NCBI GenBank assembly: GCA_023433585.1
Contig: JAEZCL010000110.1
Span: 1-10,754 of the forward strand
From: Pseudomonadota bacterium
GTDB taxonomy: Bacteria; Pseudomonadota; Alphaproteobacteria; Caulobacterales; Caulobacteraceae
DNA length: 10,754 bases
Direction of reading: 5' to 3'
In this document: positions 1 to 4,993 of the stretch, piece by piece
How the letters are laid out: each line of letters begins with the position of its first letter
How positions within the stretch are numbered: position 1 is the first letter of the stretch
Made by a program: the position numbers and the translations under genes
The notes under the pieces: model-generated
The model's input: the letters and a program-made list of their open reading frames with translations, nothing else
Told to the model about the DNA's origin: nothing
The model's database searches: none

Positions 1-113
1 ACAACGGAAAACCACCCAAGGTCGCCATCGTCGCCGTCATGCGAAAACTCATCGAGGCCGCAAACCTCGTCCTCAAGCGCAACCAGCCTTGGCTCACGCC
101 ACAGAACAACTGA
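1..113 (+). mobile_element. Right-hand part of an IS110-family insertion sequence (exact end not determined)
   Basis: The transposase tail implies that an insertion sequence enters from the left. IS110-group elements usually have a short non-coding right end, lack classical terminal inverted repeats and often make no target duplication, so the junction cannot be fixed from one copy. It probably lies between the transposase stop (113) and the end of the glycine-zipper gene (154). The IS1111 subgroup would instead have a longer 3' non-coding stretch, and there is little room for that here. Confidence 0.5.
3..113 (+). CDS. IS110-family transposase, C-terminal fragment (cut by window start)
   Basis: Reading from base 3 gives 36 residues, NGKPPKVAIVAVMRKLIEAA and onward, ending PWLTPQNN before TGA at 111-113. 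The pattern K-V-A-x-x-A-x-x-R-K-L followed by a hydrophobic helix and a terminal P-W is typical of the extreme C-terminus of IS110/IS116/IS902-family transposases. These are DEDD-type recombinases in which a RuvC-like domain and a C-terminal serine domain act together, guided in studied members by a structured non-coding (bridge) RNA encoded by the element. Neither the RuvC-like domain nor the catalytic serine segment is visible, because both lie upstream of the window. I therefore cannot tell whether the gene is intact. The family call rests on a short stretch and on memory of the family pattern. Confidence 0.72.
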   Translation, partial: NGKPPKVAIVAVMRKLIEAANLVLKRNQPWLTPQNN

Positions 114-121
114 CATGGTTG

Positions 122-147
122 CTCCCCATGGCCTTCGCCATGGAGAG
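122..147. other. Hairpin (11-bp imperfect inverted repeat, 4-nt loop) after the transposase
   Basis: CTCCCCATGGC at 122-132 pairs with GCCATGGAGAG at 137-147, with one mismatch (C125/A144) and the loop CTTC. It lies 8 bases after the transposase stop and 6 bases beyond the stop of the convergent minus-strand gene. No T-run follows on either strand, so a classical intrinsic terminator is not supported. It may be a subterminal structure of the insertion sequence or a transcription barrier between convergent genes. Confidence 0.6.
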
Positions 148-153
148 GTGAGT

Positions 154-426
154 TCAGTCGCCGCCGCCGTCTCCGCCCGAATCCCCGCCGTCGGCGTCAT
201 GCTGGTGAGCCCCAGCCCCGCCGCCGTCATCGCCTTTCTTCGCCTTGGCTCTCAGGCTCTCGGCAATGGCCAGCCCTATGGCCACGCCGATGGCGACGCC
301 CACCCCGATGCCCAGGGCGATGTTGTCCATGGCGACCCCGAACGCCGTCCCGATGGAGATGCCGATCGCCATGCCCAACGGCAGACCCGCCGCGCCCGCG
401 TCTTTCGCCTTTTTGTCCCCGGCCAT
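154..426 (-). CDS. Small glycine-zipper membrane protein, function unknown
   Basis: The gene encodes 90 residues. After a charged start (MAGDKKAKD) come two glycine-rich hydrophobic stretches, about residues 13-33 and 36-55. Glycines recur at four-residue spacing (GMAIGISIGTAFG), which is the glycine-zipper pattern used for tight packing of membrane helices. A short basic segment (LRAKAKK) follows, then a low-complexity tail of Gly, Asp, Ala and His to the C-terminus. The start at 426 is supported by AGGGAG (minus strand, 434-439) seven bases upstream. It is divergent from trxB across a 49-bp gap and convergent with the transposase. Similar short glycine-zipper proteins are widespread and uncharacterised, and I do not know its role. 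The acidic/His tail could bind metal or simply be disordered. Because the insertion sequence ends within about 40 bases of the stop, the tail may have been altered by the insertion. Confidence 0.72.
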   Translation of the reverse strand: MAGDKKAKDAGAAGLPLGMAIGISIGTAFGVAMDNIALGIGVGVAIGVAIGLAIAESLRAKAKKGDDGGGAGAHQHDADGGDSGGDGGGD

Positions 427-440
427 CCGCGTTCTCCCTG

Positions 441-469
441 TCGCAAGTCCGATGATTGCATCCTAGATT
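441..469 (+). promoter_or_regulatory. Candidate trxB promoter giving a leaderless transcript
   Basis: CCTAGATT at 462-469 matches most positions of the Caulobacter housekeeping -10 consensus GCTANAWC and also reads as a sigma70-like TAGATT. TCGCAA at 441-446 is a weak -35 at 17-bp spacing. A start site about 7 bases after the -10 would fall on or next to the trxB ATG at 476. No Shine-Dalgarno sequence precedes that ATG. The consensus is known; the assignment is inference. Confidence 0.32.
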
Positions 470-475
470 GAGACC

Positions 476-1486
476 ATGCCGAATCCCATCACCCCCCGCA
501 CCATCCGCGTCGCCGTCATCGGTTCCGGCCCCGCCGGCTGGACCGCCGCCATCTACGCCGCCCGCGCCATGCTCGAACCCGTGGTCATTGCGGGGCTTCA
601 GCCCGGCGGCCAGCTGACCATCACCACCGAGGTCGAGAACTATCCGGGCTTCGCCGAGGTCATCCAGGGCCCCTGGCTGATGCAGCAGATGCAGGCCCAG
701 GCCGAGCATGTGGGGACCGAGGTCATCCACGACATCGTGGTCGAGGCGGACCTGTCCAGCCGCCCCTTCCGCCTCAAGCTGGATTCCGGCGCCGAAATGC
801 TGGCCGAGACGGTCATCATCTCCACCGGCGCCCAGGCCAAATGGCTGGGCCTGCCGTCCGAGCAGAAATTCCAGGGTTTCGGCGTCTCGGCCTGTGCGAC
901 CTGCGACGGCTTCTTCTATCGCGGCAAGCAGGTCGTGGTGGTCGGCGGCGGCAACACGGCGGTCGAGGAGGCCCTGTTCCTCACCAACTTCGCCGCCAAG
1001 GTCACGGTGGTCCACCGGCGCGACGAGTTCCGCGCCGAACGCATCCTCCAGGACCGCCTGTTCGCCAACCCCAAGGTCGAGGTGATCTGGAATCATGCGG
1101 TGGACGAGGTGCTGGGGACCGAAGACCCCATGGGCGTCACCGGCCTGCGCCTGAAGAACACCCAGAGCGGCGCGACGCGCGACATCGCCTGCGACGGCTT
1201 CTTCGTCGCCATCGGCCACGCCCCGTCGTCGGAACTGTTCAAGGGCCAGCTCGAGATGAACGAGGGCGGCTATCTGAAGGTGAAGCCCGGAACCGCCGCC
1301 ACCGCCATCCCCGGCGTCTATGCGGCGGGCGACGTCACCGACGACGTCTATCGCCAGGCCGTGACGGCGGCGGGCATGGGCTGCATGGCCGCGCTGGAGG
1401 CCGTGCGGTTCCTGGCCGAAGAGGATCACAAAAAAGCGGGCGAGCCGATCTCGCACAAGGAAGCCGAGAAGATCGGCGCGTGGTGA
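476..1486 (+). CDS. trxB: Thioredoxin-disulfide reductase
   Basis: The gene encodes 336 residues, slightly longer than the usual 310-325, with short N- and C-terminal extensions. The product is a cytosolic flavoenzyme that passes electrons from NADPH through FAD and a redox-active disulfide to thioredoxin. Visible motifs in order are GSGPAG (16-21, FAD-binding Rossmann loop), PGGQL (43-47), ENYPGF (54-59), the redox centre CATC (Cys140 and Cys143, in SACATCDGFFY), GGGNTA (157-162, NADPH loop), HRRDEFRAE (180-188, with arginines that recognise the NADP phosphate) and AAGDV (283-287, second FAD motif). The ATG at 476 puts the Rossmann strand 11 residues in, as expected, but there is no good Shine-Dalgarno, so translation may be leaderless. 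Its stop overlaps the next gene (GTGA), indicating a two-gene operon. Thioredoxin and the enzymes it serves are not in the window. Confidence 0.96.
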   Translation: MPNPITPRTIRVAVIGSGPAGWTAAIYAARAMLEPVVIAGLQPGGQLTITTEVENYPGFAEVIQGPWLMQQMQAQAEHVGTEVIHDIVVEADLSSRPFRLKLDSGAEMLAETVIISTGAQAKWLGLPSEQKFQGFGVSACATCDGFFYRGKQVVVVGGGNTAVEEALFLTNFAAKVTVVHRRDEFRAERILQDRLFANPKVEVIWNHAVDEVLGTEDPMGVTGLRLKNTQSGATRDIACDGFFVAIGHAPSSELFKGQLEMNEGGYLKVKPGTAATAIPGVYAAGDVTDDVYRQAVTAAGMGCMAALEAVRFLAEEDHKKAGEPISHKEAEKIGAW

Positions 1487-1977
1487 ACGTCCGGCCCGCG
1501 ACGGCCCGGGATCACGCCGCCATAAGGCGCATCAATGCGGCGACCTTCCCGACCCCGGCCGAAGCCGATCTGGTGGACCGCCTTCGCGCCGACGGCGACC
1601 TGCTGCTCGAGCTCGTCGCCGAACGAGACGGCGGTCTTGTCGGCTGCATCCAGTTCTCGCCTCTGCGTCTGGAAGGCGACCCGTCCGTCCCCGCCGCCGC
1701 CCTGGCCCCCATGGCGGTATCGCCCGAAGCCCAGAGGCAAGGCGTGGGCGCGGCCCTGATCCAGGCGGGCGTCCAGGCGTGCCGTCACCGGGATGTGCCC
1801 GCCATCGTCGTGCTGGGGCATCCCGATTATTATCCGCGCTTCGGCTTCTCGGCCGAGACGGCGCGCCATATCCATGATCGGTTCGACGCTGGCCCCGCCT
1901 TCATGGCCATGAGCCTGGAGCCCGGCGTTCTGGATCGCCCGCTGACGCCCCGGTACGCGCCCGCTTTCGGGCTTTAG
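1483..1977 (+). CDS. GNAT-family N-acetyltransferase (YhbS-like)
   Basis: The gene encodes 164 residues from a GTG start at 1483 that overlaps the trxB stop by 4 bases (GTGA). An adjacent in-frame GTG at 1480 is an alternative. The frame stays open back to 841, but that part merely shadows trxB. The order of elements is VRPATARDHAAIRRINAATF (3-22, first strand and helix of the GNAT fold), a central sheet (LLELVAERDGGLVGCIQFSP, 41-60), LAPMAVSPEAQRQGVGAAL (74-92, motif A, with the Q/R-x-x-G-x-G/A loop that binds the acetyl-CoA pyrophosphate) and VVLGHPDYYPRFGF (109-122, motif B). The HPDYYPRFGF segment is typical of the COG3153/YhbS subgroup. The acceptor substrate is unknown; small metabolites and protein amines are both possible. 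The likely translational coupling to trxB suggests shared expression rather than a proven link in function. Confidence 0.88.
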   Translation: MNVRPATARDHAAIRRINAATFPTPAEADLVDRLRADGDLLLELVAERDGGLVGCIQFSPLRLEGDPSVPAAALAPMAVSPEAQRQGVGAALIQAGVQACRHRDVPAIVVLGHPDYYPRFGFSAETARHIHDRFDAGPAFMAMSLEPGVLDRPLTPRYAPAFGL

Positions 1978-1980
1978 AGC

Positions 1981-2028
1981 GCGATCGGCTGACGGAATCG
2001 CTTCGCGATTTCAGTGACGATTAAAGCG
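1981..2028. repeat. REP-like palindrome / bidirectional barrier between convergent genes
   Basis: The core AATCGC-TTC-GCGATT (1996-2010) extends to an 8-bp stem including one G-T wobble (GGAATCGC at 1994-2001, GCGATTTC at 2005-2012). Flanking GCGATCG (from 1981) and CGATTAAAGCG (from 2018) can extend the arms imperfectly. It fills the 43-bp gap between the acetyltransferase and aldo/keto reductase stops, and its right arm includes the reductase stop. No T-run is present. The shape resembles intergenic palindromes repeated in alphaproteobacterial genomes, but only one copy is seen here. Confidence 0.45.
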
Positions 2029-2974
2029 AGGCCGAGGCTTCGGTCAGATCCTCGATGTCGACCGGCGACAATTCGATCGCCGCCGCCTTCAGGGTGTCGT
2101 TCAGTTGCTGCACGCTGGTGGCGCTGACGATAGGGGCGGTGACGCCCGGCCGGGTGAGCAGCCAGGCCAGGGCGACCTGCGCCGGGCTCGCCTCCAGCCT
2201 CTTGGCCACGGCGCCCAGGGTGGCCAGGATGCGCACGCCGCGCTCGTCGAACTTGTCCTTCAGCATCCCCTCGCGGGCGGTTCCCGCGATCTGCGACGCC
2301 GACTTGTATTTCCCGGTCAGGAACCCGGATTCCAGACTGAAATAGGTGATGACGCCCAGGCCCTCGCGCACGGCCAGGTCCTGCAGCGGCCCCTCGAAAG
2401 TGTCCCGGCTATAGAGATTGTAGTGCGGCTGAATTGTCTGGTAGGCGGCCAGCCCCTCGCGTTTCGAGGTCGCCAGCGCCTCGGCCACCTGGCCCGCGTC
2501 ATGGTTCGACACGCCGATGGCGCGCACCTTGCCCGCCGTCACCAGCCGGTCGAACGCCCGCAGCGTCTCCTCCTGCGGCGTCTCGGGGTCGTGCCAGTGG
2601 GCCTGATAAAGGTCGATGCGGTCGGTCTTCAGCCGGCGCAGGGACGCCTCCACCGCCTGTTCGATCCAGCCGGGCGACAGATCGTTGCGCCCCTGGCCCA
2701 TGTCCGACCCGACCTTGGTCAGGATCAGGACGTCGTCGCGGCGACCGCGCGCCTTCAGCCAGTCGCCGATGATCGCTTCGGATTCGCCGCCCTCATGCCC
2801 CGGAACCCAGCGGGAGTAGGAATCCGCCGTGTCGATGGCGTTGAAGCCCGCCTCCACGAAGGCGTCCAGAAGGCTGAACGAGGTCTCGCGGTCCGCCGTC
2901 CATCCGAAGACGTTGCCGCCGAACACCAGCGGCGCGGTTTCAAGGCCGCTGCGGCCCAGGCTGCGTCTGCGCAT
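2021..2974 (-). CDS. Aldo/keto reductase
   Basis: The gene encodes 317 residues, the usual length for this (alpha/beta)8-barrel NADPH-dependent oxidoreductase family, which reduces aldehydes and ketones in the cytosol. The catalytic tetrad is visible: Asp48 and Tyr53 (NAIDTADSY), Lys87 (ILTKVGS) and His126 (LYQAHWHD). Further signatures are GKVRAIGVSNH (148-158), QPHYNLYSR (182-190) and the C-terminal cofactor region (PIVSATSVQQL, 281-291). The frame runs open to 3031, but the start at 2974 is chosen because AGGAGAG (minus strand, 2982-2988) sits seven bases upstream and MRRRSLGRSGL is the standard N-terminus of the family. The SRWVPGHEGGESE loop (54-66) is typical of the YajO/Tas-like group, whose physiological substrates are mostly unknown. 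It is the last gene of a minus-strand row, 83 bases after the wall hydrolase, and may have its own promoter in that gap. Confidence 0.92.
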   Translation of the reverse strand: MRRRSLGRSGLETAPLVFGGNVFGWTADRETSFSLLDAFVEAGFNAIDTADSYSRWVPGHEGGESEAIIGDWLKARGRRDDVLILTKVGSDMGQGRNDLSPGWIEQAVEASLRRLKTDRIDLYQAHWHDPETPQEETLRAFDRLVTAGKVRAIGVSNHDAGQVAEALATSKREGLAAYQTIQPHYNLYSRDTFEGPLQDLAVREGLGVITYFSLESGFLTGKYKSASQIAGTAREGMLKDKFDERGVRILATLGAVAKRLEASPAQVALAWLLTRPGVTAPIVSATSVQQLNDTLKAAAIELSPVDIEDLTEASASL

Positions 2975-3057
2975 GAAAGGTCTCTCCTGTCGTGTGAGAC
3001 CCTTAAATGGCGTAATGCGGCGCCGAAGCAACCCGAAACCGGGCGATCATGGCCGGA

Positions 3058-4239
3058 TCAGGCCGACGGACGGCCCGTCTCCTCGACCTCCATGGGCGTC
3101 ACGCCGGGCGGCGGCGCGGCGGGTCGAGACGGCGCCTCGACCTCCTGCTCGAAGGCGGCCAGGCGCGCATTGATGGCGGCGATGTCTTCGGCGGTGGGCT
3201 GTCGCCGCCCGCCCAGGCTGACCACGCCCACCACCCGCGTGGCGCCGTTGATCTCCACCGTGCGGACCGGCAGGCCGGTCGCTTCGCTCAGGCGTTCATC
3301 TGAGGTCTGCGTCGCCCCGGCCGTCTGCACGCGCGGCCGGGCGAAGCGCGCCTCGTCGATCACGGGCTCGGTCCCCGCGTGAGTCTGGACGAAGGCGGCC
3401 GTGTCGCCCAGGGCGCCGTTCCAGCGATAGAAGATGTGCGCGCCGATCTGGCGGATCTTGGTCACCGTCGGCGCCCACCAGGGATGGACGTAATCCGCGT
3501 GATAATGGGTCGCCGTGCCCACCTGCGCCGCCACATGTCCGGAAAGGGCGCGCTCGGCCACGGCCTGGGCGCGGCGCCAGGCCCAGTCCACCGGCGCCTG
3601 GCTGAGCGACCCGTCGCAGGTGAAGCTGAACTGACAGCCCGTGCTCCGCTCCGCGCCCTGGAACACCACGCCGCAGACGGTGCTGGGATAGTTGGGATCG
3701 CGCACCCGGTTCAGCACGACCTGGGCCACGCCCGCCTGGCCGTCGGCGCTTTCCAGCGCCGCTTCGTAATAGACCGCCTGGGTCAGGCATCTCAGGGCGC
3801 GGCGGCGATCCTCGGCCGTGGCGGCATTGAACACGAACGGCCGGGCCGGCCTCAGGGCGCCCGGTTCGGCGTCCAGGGCCGCGTTCAGGCGACGAGCCTC
3901 CGGGCCGCTGGCCCCGGCGTCCAGCGTCGCGCGCCCGTCGAGGGTCAGGGTCTCCCATCCCGGCGTCAGCCCGATCAGGCGCGGCTCGCCCAACGCCGGG
4001 TCATGCCGGCGCGCCAGGGCCAGGGCGCCCGGGTCCAGCCGCGCCGACACGGCGATCAGGCCCGCCTCGCCCAGCGATCCGCCGGTCAGGCGCGCCAGGG
4101 CCTCGGCCTGATGATCGGTTTCGCGCCGCACCGTCGAACTGGCCGACACGGCCAGGGCCAGACAGCCCACGACCACGGGCGCGGCCGTGGCGATCCGCCC
4201 CGTCCGTTTCAGTGCGCGCCTCCAGCCGGGCTTGACCAT
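3058..4239 (-). CDS. Cell wall hydrolase, SleB/CwlJ-type (Hydrolase_2 domain)
   Basis: The gene encodes 393 residues. A basic N-terminus is followed by one hydrophobic segment (about 18-33, TAAPVVVGCLALAVSA), giving a signal anchor or signal peptide and a periplasmic body. The Hydrolase_2 domain lies at about 150-255: AVYYEAALES (155-164, with Glu159 aligned to the catalytic Glu of SleB-type lytic transglycosylases), GQAGVAQVVLNRVRDPNYPS (167-186), GCQFSFTCDG (201-210) and ATHYHADYVHPWW (243-255). The family cleaves peptidoglycan glycan strands. In non-sporulating alphaproteobacteria the spore-germination name is historical, and a role in wall remodelling is inferred. The regions before (34-149) and after (about 290-393, ending Pro/Glu-rich) the domain are not recognised. 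GGAAGG (4244-4249, minus) lies four bases before the ATG. The gene sits 95 bases downstream of dps on the same strand, so read-through is possible, but I see no clear promoter or terminator in that gap. Confidence 0.88.
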   Translation of the reverse strand: MVKPGWRRALKRTGRIATAAPVVVGCLALAVSASSTVRRETDHQAEALARLTGGSLGEAGLIAVSARLDPGALALARRHDPALGEPRLIGLTPGWETLTLDGRATLDAGASGPEARRLNAALDAEPGALRPARPFVFNAATAEDRRRALRCLTQAVYYEAALESADGQAGVAQVVLNRVRDPNYPSTVCGVVFQGAERSTGCQFSFTCDGSLSQAPVDWAWRRAQAVAERALSGHVAAQVGTATHYHADYVHPWWAPTVTKIRQIGAHIFYRWNGALGDTAAFVQTHAGTEPVIDEARFARPRVQTAGATQTSDERLSEATGLPVRTVEINGATRVVGVVSLGGRRQPTAEDIAAINARLAAFEQEVEAPSRPAAPPPGVTPMEVEETGRPSA

Positions 4240-4334
4240 CGAACCTTCCGAAACACGTCTCCAGGACGTTGAACAGGGCCGGGTAGCGGAATTTTCCGGC
4301 GCTTTCGTGGCTCGAACCTTACGGCGGGTTCAGA

Positions 4335-4808
4335 TCACTGGGTGGTGGCGCGCAGCATCCAGGCGTTCTTCTCGTGGATGGCCAGGCGCTGGGTCAGCAG
4401 GTCCACCGTGGCTTCGTCCCCGGCTTCGTCCGCCACATCCAGCGCCGTGCGCAGGGTGCCGATCACCGTTTCCTGGTCCCCGACCAGTTCGGCGACCATG
4501 GCGATGGCGTCCTTTTCGGGATCACCGTCCTTGATGCCGGTGTGGTTAGCGAAGGCGGCGAAACCCTGGGGCGCCAGCTCGCCCAGGGCGCGCATGCGTT
4601 CAGCGATCTCGTCCAGCGCCGCCCACATCTCGCGGTACTGCTCCTCCAGCATGTTGTGCAGGCCGAAGAACTGCGGCCCACGCACGTTCCAGTGATAGCC
4701 GTGGGTCTTCAGATACAGGGCGAAGCTGTCGGCCAGGACCTTCTTCAGCTCGGCGACGATGTCGGTGCGGTCGGCCTTCTTCAGGCCGGTGTCTATCTTG
4801 GCGGTCAT
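4335..4808 (-). CDS. dps: Dps-family ferritin-like DNA-protection / iron-storage protein
   Basis: The gene encodes 157 residues, the usual Dps length. Dps assembles into a hollow dodecamer that oxidises Fe(II) with hydrogen peroxide and stores the iron, protecting DNA from Fenton chemistry. The inter-subunit ferroxidase ligands are all present with the spacing of E. coli Dps: His39 (in THGYHWNVRG), His51 (FGLHNMLEEQY), and Asp66 and Glu70 (LDEIAERM), with Glu55 nearby. The lysine-containing N-terminus (MTAKIDTGLKKADR) is short, so direct DNA binding through a long basic tail is uncertain. AGGAG (4814-4818, minus) lies five bases before the ATG. It is transcribed divergently from the large hybrid kinase across a 185-bp gap. 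A weak Caulobacter-type promoter (TTGCTTC-N13-ACTACCTG on the minus strand) can be read there, but I am not sure of it. No OxyR or Fur site is recognised with confidence. Confidence 0.95.
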   Translation of the reverse strand: MTAKIDTGLKKADRTDIVAELKKVLADSFALYLKTHGYHWNVRGPQFFGLHNMLEEQYREMWAALDEIAERMRALGELAPQGFAAFANHTGIKDGDPEKDAIAMVAELVGDQETVIGTLRTALDVADEAGDEATVDLLTQRLAIHEKNAWMLRATTQ

Positions 4809-4853
4809 GAGTGCTCCTAGCAGATCGAATCCGGATACTGTTCAGGTAGTCAG

Positions 4854-4907
4854 GACGTGATGGGAAGCAAGCCCGCGCGTCACTCTGTCCGCATCACCCA
4901 TGACGTC
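4854..4907. other. Long-spaced inverted repeat in the dps/kinase divergent gap
   Basis: GACGTGATGGG (4854-4864) and CCCATGACGTC (4897-4907) are inverted copies with one mismatch in 11 positions, separated by 32 bases. The pair is about 46 bases from the dps start and about 87 bases before the kinase start. It could be paired operator sites or chance. No binding protein is assigned. Confidence 0.35.
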
Positions 4908-4993
4908 GGAACGTCCCTGGCCTGGAAGCGTTGCGGATGGTGCTGCGCGTTCCGCTTGTTCGGCGCCGACGAGCGGAGATTCGACAGGGGCGA

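Noticed and set aside
227..1456. 409-codon minus-strand open frame opposite trxB and through the glycine-zipper gene
   Set aside because: It has low-complexity Gly/Arg/His/Asp composition and no motifs, and overlaps two better-supported genes. It is a high-GC shadow.
841..1482. Upstream in-frame extension of the acetyltransferase reading frame (total 378 codons open from 841)
   Set aside because: The translated extension is Arg/Gly/Pro-rich and lies over trxB, whose own frame has full motif support. The GNAT fold begins only at the GTG near 1483.
2975..3031. 19-residue N-terminal extension of the aldo/keto reductase (start at 3031)
   Set aside because: The ATG at 2974 has AGGAGAG at seven-base spacing and gives the family-standard N-terminus; the extension has neither.
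2105..3382. 425-codon plus-strand open frame opposite the aldo/keto reductase and the end of the wall hydrolase
   Set aside because: It is antisense to two proteins with complete family motifs, and no ribosome binding site or recognisable domain was seen.
4240..4334. Possible terminator or promoter in the dps-to-hydrolase gap (GGAAAATTCC dyad on the minus strand)
   Set aside because: The dyad is short (about 5 bp with a 2-nt loop), lacks a T-run, and no -10/-35 pair is convincing.
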